Positions 54,193-63,713 are shown, numbered from the stretch's first letter. The stretch: DNA of 64,000 nucleotides from an uncultured Lachnospiraceae bacterium (GCA_902793685.1 CADBEN010000005.1:1-64000), one strand, 5' to 3'. The notes: generated by a model from the letters alone, not told the origin. Made by a program: numbers and translations.

Positions 54193-55407
54193 ATGATCCA
54201 TGAATCGGAGCTGAGATTCCCGGTGATCCTTCCGGAGGAGCCGGGAATGGAAAACAGAAGACTTGCGGACGTCCTGGCGGCAGCGCTGGACGGGCTCCGG
54301 CCCCGCTTTTTCCGCACCGCGGAGGAGGCCGGCGCCTTTCTCAGGGACTGCCGGACCGGAAGAACCGGTGCGCAGGAAAAGGACGGAGAACGGTTCCGTC
54401 CCATTCTGTTCGCTGTGTCCCTCGGCAGTGACGGTGTGAACCTGGAGTACATGCGTTTTCTCCGTCTGCTCCGGCAGGAGCAGGACCTTCTGGACGGATT
54501 TGTGGGGGGCGTGATCACGGACGGCGCCTCGGATCTGTACACCAAGGCGGTCTCCCGGGAGCTGGTGTTCACCGCCAATGCGGCGGGCTGCGCGTTCGTG
54601 GGAAGGCCCCTGGTGGAGGGGACCAGAACCCTCTCCAATTTTGCGGTGGTGGCGCAGAATCTCGATACAGACGTTGAGAACGCTTACCGGCAGAGCGCCG
54701 CAGTCCTGGTCCGGGAACTCCTGAACTTCGGGGACGGAGCGGGCAGCGGGGCCCATCTGCTGGGAAACGCCGGAAGCGTCACTGCAGCGGATCCGGGGAA
54801 AAACAAGGATCCGGCACCGGAAAAGAAAGCACCGAAGATCCTGGTACTCCACGCCTCGATCCGTGCGACCTCCAATACGCTTGATCTCTGGCACCGGACG
54901 GCAGAGCTGCTCCCGGAGATGGAGATCCGGGAAATCAGCCTGAGGAACGGAACCCTTTATGACTGTGCCGGATGTCCCTATCACACCTGCCTTCACTTCG
55001 GCGAGAAGAACAGCTGCTTTTACGGCGGAGTGATGGTGGACGAGGTCTATCCGGCAGTGCGGGAGGCAGACGCCATCGTGATGCTCTGCGCGAATTACAA
55101 TGACGCACTCTCCGCGAATCTGACCGCCTTCATCAACCGCCTGACGGCACTGTTCCGCCAGGTCCGGTTCTATGACAAGGCCCTCTTTGCCGTGGTGGTC
55201 TCCGGTTATTCCGGAAGCGATATCGTTGCGGAGCAGCTGATCGCGGCGCTGAACATGAATAAAACCTTTTACCTGCCTCCGCGGTTTGCCCTGGTGGAAA
55301 CGGCAAACGACGCGGGCCAGGCGGCCCGGCTCCCCGGCATCGGCGGACGGATCGAAGCTTTTGCCGGGAACATCCGCAGAACCCTGTCCCGCCGGGATCA
55401 GATATAG
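54193..55407 (+). CDS. Flavodoxin-like / NAD(P)H-dependent FMN reductase-like protein with cysteine cluster
   Basis: 404 residues. The C-terminal half (from about 213) is a flavodoxin-like FMN reductase domain starting KILVLHASIRATSNT. Inside is C-x2-C-x4-C-x8-C (CAGCPYHTC then C), which resembles the cluster site of iron-sulfur flavoproteins. The N-terminal half contains FAVSLGSDGVN and VGGVITDGASDLY and may be a second, diverged domain of the same fold. A redox partner of the dehydrogenase-like protein encoded just upstream is likely (inference). The start at ATG 54193 has GGGGTGG upstream. Confidence 0.72.
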   Translation: MIHESELRFPVILPEEPGMENRRLADVLAAALDGLRPRFFRTAEEAGAFLRDCRTGRTGAQEKDGERFRPILFAVSLGSDGVNLEYMRFLRLLRQEQDLLDGFVGGVITDGASDLYTKAVSRELVFTANAAGCAFVGRPLVEGTRTLSNFAVVAQNLDTDVENAYRQSAAVLVRELLNFGDGAGSGAHLLGNAGSVTAADPGKNKDPAPEKKAPKILVLHASIRATSNTLDLWHRTAELLPEMEIREISLRNGTLYDCAGCPYHTCLHFGEKNSCFYGGVMVDEVYPAVREADAIVMLCANYNDALSANLTAFINRLTALFRQVRFYDKALFAVVVSGYSGSDIVAEQLIAALNMNKTFYLPPRFALVETANDAGQAARLPGIGGRIEAFAGNIRRTLSRRDQI

Positions 55408-55425
55408 CCTTATAACAACGTCAGA

Positions 55426-55460
55426 TAACCGATTCCTCCCGGAATCGGTTATTATATAAT
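55426..55460 (+). terminator. Hairpin followed by TATAAT between flavodoxin-like gene and giant 2
   Basis: An 11-base-pair stem (55426-55436 with 55441-55451) has a 4-base loop and only a short A/T tail. TATAAT at 55455-55460 follows at once and may be the -10 of the second giant gene, though its -35 is poor. The layout repeats that at 39487-39535. Confidence 0.6.
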
Positions 55461-55528
55461 AGACAGTAGTATGCCTGGTTTTCTGAAAAATCTGCCGTTA
55501 TCACTCCACCTTTACGAGGAGGTCCCGT

Positions 55529-58500
55529 ATGACAGGAACAAAACTTCCCGGTATCCGGAAGGCGCTTTCAGACGCCCTTACCTCGGAAGCCTTCCTTGAG
55601 GAGGCCGGCATCACCCGCGCGGCCGCGGAGGAGGCCATGGCCCTCTGCAGATGGGAAGAAGCGCTTCCCACTCTGTTCCCTGTAACCGGCCGGTATACCT
55701 GCCGTCAGCTGTTTGACCAGTGCAGCGACGCCATGAACTTCCTTTCTCCGGAGCCGGAGGGAGGATGGATGCCTTTCACCTACCGCTTCGTCTGCCATAT
55801 TCTTTACCCGGAGGCGGACTTCACGGAGTCCGCGGCGCCTTACCGGGCCGGCGCGATCCTGTACCTGACGGTGCTCCGCTTTTTCTTTGACGAAGAGCGG
55901 AAAGTGGTTCCCTTTGACCCGATGGTGGACTATGCCTTCCTCACTGACGCGGAAGCCCGCAGCTTCGACACCTATGAGGAATACAAAAGATTTCTGGGCG
56001 CATGGCACCGGGAGTTTGTCTACGAGATGATGCGGCTGAACGCCGAGGTCACCACCTTCAACACCCTGGAGCATATTGCAGGTGTCCACTATGTCGCCCT
56101 GACAGTGGCCCGCGGCATGTACAAGGCAGGCGCGCCCATCGATCTGGCGCTGGTGTCCGGCTCCGCGGCCGCCCATGACATCGGGAAATTCGGGTGCAAA
56201 CCGAACGAGAACGTTCCCTACATGCACTACTACTATACGGATATCTGGTGCCGCGCCCACGAACTTCCCTATATCGGCCACGTGGCGGCGAACCACTCCA
56301 ACTGGGATCTGGAGCCGGAGAATCTTTCCATCGAATCCCTGACCCTGATCTACTCCGACTTCCGTGTCAAGCAGAGCCGCGGGCCGGACGGGATCCCCGT
56401 GACCTACATCTCCAGTCTCGCGGAAGCTTTCGACATTATCCTGAACAAGCTGGACAATGTGGACGAGAAGAAGGCCCTCCGCTACCGTTTCGTGTACGCG
56501 AAGCTGGCGGATTTCGAGAACTGGATGATCTCCTGCGGAGCAGATACGAAGCTGGACGGGAATCCGCCGGAGCCCGAGGTGCTTCCGGACGTGGTGCTCC
56601 GGACGCCGGAGGAGATCGTACGCTCCCTGGTCTTCATGGCCATCGAGCACAACGTGGACGTCATGCACCGGATGAGTGCGGAGCGGCAGTTCGGGGAGCT
56701 TCTGGAGGCTGCCGGAAGCGAAAAGGACTGGAAGAATGTCCGTGCTTATCTGAATATCTTCCGCGAGTATTTTACCTACACCAGCGATACTCAGAAGGAG
56801 CGGCTGCTGGGCTTCCTGTACGAGCTGTTCATGTACAGGGACGGCGAGATCCGGGTCCAGAGCGCAGAGCTTCTCGGAGAGGTCATCGCACAGTTCAATG
56901 CAGGATATAAGAAACGCCGGCCGGAGGGCATCGGGGATGCGGCGCAGGAGCATGTCCTGAAGATCTGGAACCATTACATCTGGATGGTCCTGAACCCCGA
57001 CCGGAAGCTGATGGACCGGCAGCAGCGGAGGATCAATTCCCAGCTGAAGAACATTCTGCAGGCGCTGACCGCATCCGCGGAGGCTGACGACCTTCCGCTG
57101 TTCATGGAAGAGCTTCTCCGCCACTATGACGTTCCGGAGAAGCAGGACGATGCGGCGAGCTTTGCCCTTCTGAACGCAGTGGAAGTGTTCCCCTTTGACC
57201 GGATGAAGCCGGAGGACATCGCCCGGGCAGGCAGATTTGCCGCGGCGAAGTGCCGGACGGATTCCCGGGAACTCCGGACAGCAGCCTGGCGCGTGTTCCG
57301 GCAGATCGCGGAGCATGCGCGGGATATCCCTTACTGCGCCGAGATCCGGAAGCTTGCGGAGGAGACCGCGGACGAGGATGACACGGCGCTGTTTCTCCGC
57401 TACCGCGTCCTGAGCATGCTGGGCGCGGACGTCTCTGCGCTGGAGGAGAAGCTTTATCAGGACAGCGTGATCCCGGAGATCTCCCTGGACAGCCTGAAGA
57501 CCGGGACTACATGGCTTGTCAAGTCGGTCAACGTCAAGCTTCTCGCGGACCAGGTCCTGCACCGCTTCCCGGAACACGCGATGCATGTGGCGGTCCATTT
57601 CTCGAACATGATCAAGGTCGGACAGTATATGCTGGTCCGGAGAACGGCCGGTGAAGCTCTGATCCGGATCATGCCGATCCTGACGGCGGATCAGAGAAAC
57701 GAGATCGTGGTCGAGATGATCCACGGACTCCAGACCGGCGGCAGCGACTATTCCAGATCCATTCCTCACTGGCTGGGGCAGGCGGCCGCCTGGCTTCCGC
57801 CCGCGGAGCTGGAGGAAGTGGTCGCCGAACTGCATATACTGCTGGCGCGTCCGGAGGACCACATCGTCGAAGTCTCCCTGGACACCATCGGAGCGCTGAT
57901 CGAATGCTGTCCGGAATATGAGACCCGGTTCCCGGAGGCGCCCGGAAAGTGGAGGGAGCGTCTCGAGCGCCTGGTCGGTATGGTCCTGACCGGCATGGCG
58001 AGCTACCGGGAGCGGGTCTGCCGCGAGGCAATGCTGGTCCTGGGCCAGAGCGTCTTCGGAACGGCTGCCTTCACCCGGCAGCAGAAGGAACAGCTCTTTG
58101 CCCGCTCCTGCAGAAAGATCCTGTTCCAGCTTTCGGAAAGCCGGGGCGGAGAGATGACCGGACTTTACCGGGCAGCGGCGCTGGCCTCCATCTACCGCTT
58201 CATCACGGAATACCGGATCCTGGAAGGGGAATTCCGCATGAAGATGCTGCCGCGGGTGGCTTTCTTCCCGGGAACCTTCGATCCCTTTACGCGTTCCCAT
58301 AAAGGCATTGCCAGGATGATCCGGGATCTGGGCTTTGAAGTCTATCTCTCGGTGGATGAGTATTCCTGGTCCAAGAATGCCCAGCCTTACGGGGGCCGGC
58401 GGCGGATCGTGAACATGTCGATCGCCGATGAACTGCATATCAATCTGTTCCCTGCGGATCTGCCTCTGAATCCGGGGAACCCGGAGGACATGCGGGAACT

Positions 58501-60295
58501 GAAGAAGCTGTTCCCGGGGAGAGACGTCTATATCGCAGTGGGCAGCGACGTGGTCGCGGGCGCATCCTACTACCGGAATCCGAAGGAAGGCGGAGAGATC
58601 TGCTCCATGAACCATATCGTCTTCCGAAGGCCGGGAGCCGGCAAGGAGTTTTCGGCGGCCGGCATCATCCGCGGAGATCTGATCGAACTGGAACTCCCGC
58701 CGGAACTGGAGGAGATCAGTTCTTCCGGGATACGGGAGAATATCGAGCGAAACCGGGATATTTCGGATCTCGTGGATCCGGTGGTCGAAGAATATATCTA
58801 CAACCGCGCCCTGTATCTCGGAGAAGCCGAGTTCAAGCAGGTGGTCCGGGCCAGACCCATCGATTTCCGGGAGGAGAGGATCGGAGAGAACATCCGTCTT
58901 TCCATTGTGAGCGGAGGCGGGGAGAACCGGGAGCTCGGTGCCGTGACCTACCGCTTCCTTGCGCCGGACCAGCTGTACGGGGTCCTGAAGGATGTGGAGC
59001 GGGCGGATATGATCCGGCGGCATTCCAGCGGAAAGATCCTGCTGATCAACGGATTCCGGATCCCGGAGGACAGCACCCTCAGCGATGCAGTGCAGCTGCT
59101 TCTGACGGAAGCGGTCATCCGGTCCTATGAGTTCTTCTGCGAGGCTGCGGTATTCTGTCCGGAGGACGGGAATGTCCCGCGGGAGATCACCGGCGTCCTG
59201 TTCCGTCAGGGCTTCCTCCGGGTGAACCCGGTGACAGAACCGGTCCCGGTTCTGGTGACGGATACTCATGCGCCGCTGCTGCTTCTGGAAAACATGGAGA
59301 CGGTCCTGAAGGAGCCCTTCAGTCAGAATCCTGCAGTGCTGAAGGCCATCCGGAAGGGGCATGAAAACCTGAAAAACCGCATGGCGCGCCTCTTCCCGGG
59401 GCAGGTGCTCCTTCCGGTCTCCGCAGGCGTCCTGTTCCACCGCCTGACAGACCGGATCACGGAACTGAACGGCGTGCCGCGGGAGCCGGCGGAGCCGCGG
59501 AAACTCGGACCGCTGATGTGCGTGCCTTACGGAAAGATCATCCGCGGAAGGGTCATCCCGAATACGGTGACGAAGACACTGTATACAGACCGGGTCTACG
59601 AGCCGGATCTGCAGAGCAACTGCGTCGAGGCATTCCCGGAGTATCCTTCCCTGGAGACCCAGGTCCGGATCATCCATTCTTTCCGGCGGCCGGTGATCCT
59701 GGTCGATGACGTCCTGAACCGGAACGGACTCCGGATCGGGACGCTGGAGCCGCTGCTCAGGAAGCAGGGCGTGGAGGTGGAAAAGGTGCTGCTCGGCATC
59801 CTGACCGGATACGGAAAGGATTCCCTGGAACGCGCCGGCTTTGATTCGGACTGTGTCTATTTCATTCCGAACATGCGTTACTGGTTCCTGGAGTCTTCCC
59901 TTTACCCGTTCATCGGCGGTGACGCGGTGCGGCGGAAAGAAGTGAAGGTGGCGGGACTCGCACCCTCCATCAACCTGATCCATCCGTATACACAGCCGCC
60001 GCTGGAGGAAGCGGATCCGGAAGCGCTGTACGCCTTCTCCGAATGCTGCATGGAGAACGCGAGGGACATCCTGAAAACGCTGGAACAGGAATACCGGCTC
60101 CGCTATTCCCGGAATCTGACGCTGTCGAGGCTTGCGGAGGCGGTGAATCTTCCGGTCTGCCCGGACCGGGGGGCTTACCTGACTTATGATCCGAATCTCC
60201 CGGCTTCCGGCTACGTCGAGGGAGATCTGGAGCTGCTCCGGAGGCTTCGGGTCAACACCCGGGAATCTACCCGGAGAAGAAGCGACCTTCCGTGA
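55529..60295 (+). CDS. Giant multidomain protein 2, paralog of the protein at 47823
   Basis: 1,588 residues, similar to giant 1 along the whole length. HD site: LEHIAG, AHDIGKFG, HVAANH. The helical-repeat-like middle is present. Nucleotidyltransferase: GTFDPFTRSHKG and ISSSGIRENI. The possible acetyltransferase-like part has ELGAVTYRFLAP. PRTase-like motif: VILVDDVLNRNG. The shared blocks, including a near-identical end (NLTLSRLAEAVNLPVCPDRG), point to duplication followed by divergence, with both copies kept intact. It begins after AGGAGG. The two may form a hetero-oligomer or handle related substrates. The catalytic core residues visible in giant 1 are also kept here. Function unknown. Confidence 0.72.
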   Translation: MTGTKLPGIRKALSDALTSEAFLEEAGITRAAAEEAMALCRWEEALPTLFPVTGRYTCRQLFDQCSDAMNFLSPEPEGGWMPFTYRFVCHILYPEADFTESAAPYRAGAILYLTVLRFFFDEERKVVPFDPMVDYAFLTDAEARSFDTYEEYKRFLGAWHREFVYEMMRLNAEVTTFNTLEHIAGVHYVALTVARGMYKAGAPIDLALVSGSAAAHDIGKFGCKPNENVPYMHYYYTDIWCRAHELPYIGHVAANHSNWDLEPENLSIESLTLIYSDFRVKQSRGPDGIPVTYISSLAEAFDIILNKLDNVDEKKALRYRFVYAKLADFENWMISCGADTKLDGNPPEPEVLPDVVLRTPEEIVRSLVFMAIEHNVDVMHRMSAERQFGELLEAAGSEKDWKNVRAYLNIFREYFTYTSDTQKERLLGFLYELFMYRDGEIRVQSAELLGEVIAQFNAGYKKRRPEGIGDAAQEHVLKIWNHYIWMVLNPDRKLMDRQQRRINSQLKNILQALTASAEADDLPLFMEELLRHYDVPEKQDDAASFALLNAVEVFPFDRMKPEDIARAGRFAAAKCRTDSRELRTAAWRVFRQIAEHARDIPYCAEIRKLAEETADEDDTALFLRYRVLSMLGADVSALEEKLYQDSVIPEISLDSLKTGTTWLVKSVNVKLLADQVLHRFPEHAMHVAVHFSNMIKVGQYMLVRRTAGEALIRIMPILTADQRNEIVVEMIHGLQTGGSDYSRSIPHWLGQAAAWLPPAELEEVVAELHILLARPEDHIVEVSLDTIGALIECCPEYETRFPEAPGKWRERLERLVGMVLTGMASYRERVCREAMLVLGQSVFGTAAFTRQQKEQLFARSCRKILFQLSESRGGEMTGLYRAAALASIYRFITEYRILEGEFRMKMLPRVAFFPGTFDPFTRSHKGIARMIRDLGFEVYLSVDEYSWSKNAQPYGGRRRIVNMSIADELHINLFPADLPLNPGNPEDMRELKKLFPGRDVYIAVGSDVVAGASYYRNPKEGGEICSMNHIVFRRPGAGKEFSAAGIIRGDLIELELPPELEEISSSGIRENIERNRDISDLVDPVVEEYIYNRALYLGEAEFKQVVRARPIDFREERIGENIRLSIVSGGGENRELGAVTYRFLAPDQLYGVLKDVERADMIRRHSSGKILLINGFRIPEDSTLSDAVQLLLTEAVIRSYEFFCEAAVFCPEDGNVPREITGVLFRQGFLRVNPVTEPVPVLVTDTHAPLLLLENMETVLKEPFSQNPAVLKAIRKGHENLKNRMARLFPGQVLLPVSAGVLFHRLTDRITELNGVPREPAEPRKLGPLMCVPYGKIIRGRVIPNTVTKTLYTDRVYEPDLQSNCVEAFPEYPSLETQVRIIHSFRRPVILVDDVLNRNGLRIGTLEPLLRKQGVEVEKVLLGILTGYGKDSLERAGFDSDCVYFIPNMRYWFLESSLYPFIGGDAVRRKEVKVAGLAPSINLIHPYTQPPLEEADPEALYAFSECCMENARDILKTLEQEYRLRYSRNLTLSRLAEAVNLPVCPDRGAYLTYDPNLPASGYVEGDLELLRRLRVNTRESTRRRSDLP

Positions 60296-60347
60296 TGCTT
60301 TATCTCTGAGAAAAAGGAAAGTTCACGGAAAGAGAAAGGAATTTGGC

Positions 60348-60376
60348 TTTACTTCCCGAAAGGGAATTATTACAAT
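60348..60376 (+). promoter_or_regulatory. Promoter and dyad of the hydroxyacid dehydrogenase gene
   Basis: TTTACT (60348-60353) and TACAAT (60371-60376) are 17 bases apart. The dyad TTCCC-GAAA-GGGAA (60353-60366) fills the spacer, a good place for a repressor. No terminator was seen between the giant gene and this promoter. Confidence 0.55.
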
Positions 60377-60417
60377 AAAGTAGAACCATATTGAAAAACC
60401 GAAAGGAGAAAATTGTT

Positions 60418-61368
60418 ATGAAGTGTCTGATCACGGATGCGGTTTATCCCGGAATTGAGGAAGAACTCAGCAGATATATGGTATGCACCAATACCGCTGG
60501 CAAGCCCCTCTCCAAGGAGGAGATGATCGAAGCCATCGGCGATGTTGATATTCTGATCATGCGTGTGGATCCGAAGATCGACGAGGATATCCTGAACGCG
60601 GCGAAGAATCTGAAGATCATCGGCGTCTGCGCAGTCGGAACGAACCACATCGATCTGAACGTAGCGAAGGAGAAGGGGATCCAGGTATACAACGCACCCG
60701 GCATGAACGCAAACGCAGTCGCAGAGCTGACCATCTCCAAGATGCTGGATATGGCACGCAACACCATGCCGGCAAACTATGACGTCAAGCACAACCACGT
60801 CTGGGATAAGTATAAGTGGGTCGGCAGAGAACTCCGCGGCAAGACCCTCGGAATCATGGGCTTCGGCCGTATCGGCCGCCGTGTCGGCGAACTGGGCCGC
60901 GCGTTCCTGATGGATGTCGTCGCATACGATCCCTTCCTGAAGCCGGCTGACTTCACCCTGGGCGGCGCGAAGGGCATGAGCATTGACGAACTGATCAGAG
61001 TTTCCGATTTCATCTCCATCCATGTTCCGCTGACCCCGGATACCAGAAACCTCTTCAACAAGAAGTCCATCGCTGAGATGAAGGACGGCGCGGTCGTCCT
61101 GAATATGAGCCGCGGCGGCATCGTCAACGAGGATGATATGTACGAGGCTCTGAAGGAAGGCCGCATCGGCGGATACGCTGCGGACGTCCTGACCAACGAG
61201 CTGGCAGGCAGCGGCCTCACCGGAAACGATGAGTTCATTAACCCGCTCTTCGAGTGCGACAACTTCATCATTTCCCCGCATCTGGGCGCACAGTCCGTCG
61301 ACGCTTCCAGAGACATCGGAAACTACATCGTCGGAAAGATCAAGGAAGTCTGCCACCTCGGAGCATAA
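60418..61368 (+). CDS. D-2-hydroxyacid dehydrogenase family protein
   Basis: 316 residues from ATG 60418 behind AAAGGAG. It is an NAD-dependent D-isomer dehydrogenase: the nucleotide loop is GFGRIGRRVGELGRAF, the substrate arginine lies in NMSRGGIV, and the catalytic histidine is in ISPHLGAQS. It is shorter than SerA and lacks an ACT domain, so D-3-phosphoglycerate, hydroxypyruvate or D-lactate are possible substrates. It has its own promoter. Proximity to the giant cluster may be incidental. Confidence 0.85.
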   Translation: MKCLITDAVYPGIEEELSRYMVCTNTAGKPLSKEEMIEAIGDVDILIMRVDPKIDEDILNAAKNLKIIGVCAVGTNHIDLNVAKEKGIQVYNAPGMNANAVAELTISKMLDMARNTMPANYDVKHNHVWDKYKWVGRELRGKTLGIMGFGRIGRRVGELGRAFLMDVVAYDPFLKPADFTLGGAKGMSIDELIRVSDFISIHVPLTPDTRNLFNKKSIAEMKDGAVVLNMSRGGIVNEDDMYEALKEGRIGGYAADVLTNELAGSGLTGNDEFINPLFECDNFIISPHLGAQSVDASRDIGNYIVGKIKEVCHLGA

Positions 61369-61472
61369 TGTAAAATATTTTTCCTGTGGCATTTTGCCGC
61401 GGAACACTGTATGATGAATCCGACACCGGATGCCGGCCGGACCACCGGCCGTGACAGCTGCGGAGGCATTTC

Positions 61473-62849
61473 ATGCAGGGACAGAGCATTGAAAAGGACC
61501 GGTTCTTTACCAGGAACCGGTCCTTTTATTCCACACTTTTTCCGCTCCTTCTGGGAATCACGCTTCAGAACGTGATCGCCTACAGCGTGAACATGATGGA
61601 CAATATCATGCTGGGAAGCTACAGCCAGACCACCCTTTCCGGGGCGGCCGTCGTGAATCAGGTCTTTTTCATCACCCAGCAGCTGGCGCTGTGCATCGCG
61701 GACGCGCTGATCATGATCGGCGCACAGTACGCGGGCAAGGGGGAGATGCCGCCGGTCCGCCGGATGACAGGCATCTGCCTCCGGTTCGGCATGATCTGCG
61801 GCATGGTGATCCTGGGACTCTGCACCTTCGTCCCCCGGCAGATCCTTACCCTGTTCACGGAGTCGGAAGCGATCGTGGAGGAAGGTCTGCGCTACCTCGG
61901 CATCATCCGCTTTACCTTTGTCCTGTTCATTATCACGAATATACTTATGGCTTCCCTGCGCTGTGTGAAGATCGTGAAGATCGCCACGGTCATCAGCCTG
62001 GTGTCGCTGGTGGTGAACGTTTCCCTGAACTATATCCTCATCTTCGGGCATTTCGGCGCGCCGGAGCTCGGGATCCGGGGGGCGGCCATCGCGACGCTGA
62101 TCGCCAGGACGACAGAGCTGATGATCGTCCTGCTCTACATTCTGAAGGCCGATACCCGGCTCCGCCTGTTCGCGGAGAATATCTTTGCGCCGGACACGGT
62201 GCTCCGTGCGGATTTCCGGCGTGTGATCGTCCCTCTGGTGATCGGAAAGATGACCTGGGCCTTCACAACGCCGCTTCAGACCGTGATCCTGGGCCACCTG
62301 TCGGACGATGCCATCGCCGCGAACTCCGTCGCGACGACCTTCTACCAGTACACCAAGGTGGTGATCACATCCATGGCCAGCGCATCCGCGGTCATGATCG
62401 GGAACGCCATCGGAAGAGGAGACCTTAAGGAACTCAAGCGGGAAGCCAGGACGCTGAGTGTGCTCGACGTGGCCATCGGCGCAGTGCTTGCCGGAATCAT
62501 CCTTGCGGTCCGCGGCCCGCTGCTTTCGCTCTACAATCTGAATGATACCGCCCTGGTCCTTGCGGACCAGCTTCTGGTGATCATGGCCATCGTCATGGTG
62601 GGCATGGCTTACCAGATGCCGGTGGGAAGCGGGATCATCCGCGGCGGCGGAGACGCGAAATTCTCGGCCATCGTAAACAACGTGAGTGTCTGGTGCCTCG
62701 TGGTGCCGCTCTCGCTTCTCAGCGCCTTTGTCTGGAAATGGCCTGTGCCCCTGGTGGTGCTGTGCCTGCAGTCAGACCAGATCCTGAAGGGGATCCCGAT
62801 CTTCCTGCGGTTCCGGAGCTACAAGTGGATCAAAAAGCTGACCCATTGA
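61473..62849 (+). CDS. MATE family efflux transporter
   Basis: 458 residues with about 12 membrane helices. The N-terminal LGITLQNVIAYSVNMMDNIM and the later GSGIIRGGGDAKF are typical of the NorM/DinF-related branch. GGAGG lies six bases before ATG 61473. A strong 14-base-pair hairpin lies within codons 7-19. The leader also has a 7-base-pair GC hairpin (61434-61451). Substrate unknown. Confidence 0.87.
   Translation: MQGQSIEKDRFFTRNRSFYSTLFPLLLGITLQNVIAYSVNMMDNIMLGSYSQTTLSGAAVVNQVFFITQQLALCIADALIMIGAQYAGKGEMPPVRRMTGICLRFGMICGMVILGLCTFVPRQILTLFTESEAIVEEGLRYLGIIRFTFVLFIITNILMASLRCVKIVKIATVISLVSLVVNVSLNYILIFGHFGAPELGIRGAAIATLIARTTELMIVLLYILKADTRLRLFAENIFAPDTVLRADFRRVIVPLVIGKMTWAFTTPLQTVILGHLSDDAIAANSVATTFYQYTKVVITSMASASAVMIGNAIGRGDLKELKREARTLSVLDVAIGAVLAGIILAVRGPLLSLYNLNDTALVLADQLLVIMAIVMVGMAYQMPVGSGIIRGGGDAKFSAIVNNVSVWCLVVPLSLLSAFVWKWPVPLVVLCLQSDQILKGIPIFLRFRSYKWIKKLTH
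61492..61527 (+). promoter_or_regulatory. Terminator-like hairpin inside the start of the MATE coding region
   Basis: A perfect 14-base-pair stem (61492-61505 with 61514-61527) with an 8-base loop, ending in TTTT-ATT. It lies in codons 7-19 of an otherwise normal gene. The encoded residues (KDRFFTRNRSFY) fit the family, so the gene really starts upstream. It could act as an attenuator or regulate translation. Confidence 0.6.
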
Positions 62850-62916
62850 CCGGGACAGTCTGTCCGCCGCTTCGCGGACGTGAGAATGAAAATACTGAAT
62901 TGGAGATGATCTTGCC

Positions 62917-63690
62917 ATGAATATTCCGATCACACCGCTGACTTTCGTGATCGTCTGCCCGTTCCTGTTTCTTGCAGGTTTTGTGGATTCGATCGCCGGC
63001 GGCGGGGGACTGATCTCCCTGCCGGCATATCTGTTTGCCGGGCTCCCGGTCCACTATGCCATCGGTACCAACAAGTTTTCCTCGACCTTCGGGTCTTCGG
63101 TCGCGATGGTCCGCTGGTTCCGGCAGGGAGCCATCCCGCTGAAGCTTGCCGCGCCTTCCGCGGCGGCCGCATTCATCGGCTCCGTCGCCGGTGCCCATAT
63201 CTCGCTGGTCCTTGAGGAGCGGGTGCTGCTCACCTTGATGCTGGTGGTCCTTCCTTTTGTCGCCTATGTTGTCCTCAACCGGAAGATCATGAAGGATGTC
63301 GGGGTCGAAAACGAGCGCATTACGGGAAAGACCTATGCAGTCACGGTTTCCTCCGCGCTGGTGATCGGTATGTACGACGGACTCTACGGCCCCGGGACCG
63401 GGACCTTCCTGATCATCGCACTCACCGTCTTCGCGGGACTTGCGCTCCGGACGGCGCAGGGACTTACGAAGGCCATCAACGTAACGTCCAATGTGGCAGC
63501 CCTCGTGGTCTTTTTCATGAATGGCCAGGTCGTTCTTCCGCTGGCCGCGGCTGCCGCCCTCTCCAATATGGCAGGCAACTGGTGCGGCTCAGGGATGGTC
63601 ATGACGAAGGGGACGGCGGTCGTCCGCCCGATCATGATCCTGGTCCTGGTGCTGCTGTTTATGAAGATCCTGACTGAACTGTTCGTATGA
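62917..63690 (+). CDS. TSUP (TauE/SafE) family permease
   Basis: 257 residues with about eight membrane helices in two repeats. The family motif appears in both halves as GFVDSIAGGGGLIS and GMYDGLYGPGTGTF. Members move sulfite, sulfonates or other organic anions; the substrate here is not evident. GGAGATG precedes the start. Its stop overlaps a possible upstream ATG (63687) of the next gene, so the two are probably one unit. Confidence 0.88.
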   Translation: MNIPITPLTFVIVCPFLFLAGFVDSIAGGGGLISLPAYLFAGLPVHYAIGTNKFSSTFGSSVAMVRWFRQGAIPLKLAAPSAAAAFIGSVAGAHISLVLEERVLLTLMLVVLPFVAYVVLNRKIMKDVGVENERITGKTYAVTVSSALVIGMYDGLYGPGTGTFLIIALTVFAGLALRTAQGLTKAINVTSNVAALVVFFMNGQVVLPLAAAAALSNMAGNWCGSGMVMTKGTAVVRPIMILVLVLLFMKILTELFV

Positions 63691-63713
63691 TGCAACTGCC
63701 GGAGGTGAAACCT

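Noticed and set aside
55568..59983. A 1,471-codon open frame on the minus strand opposite giant gene 2
   Set aside because: GC-rich coding sequence often leaves long open frames on the other strand. The translation is rich in His, Arg, Gln and Asp without domains, while the plus strand has clear motifs and a ribosome site.
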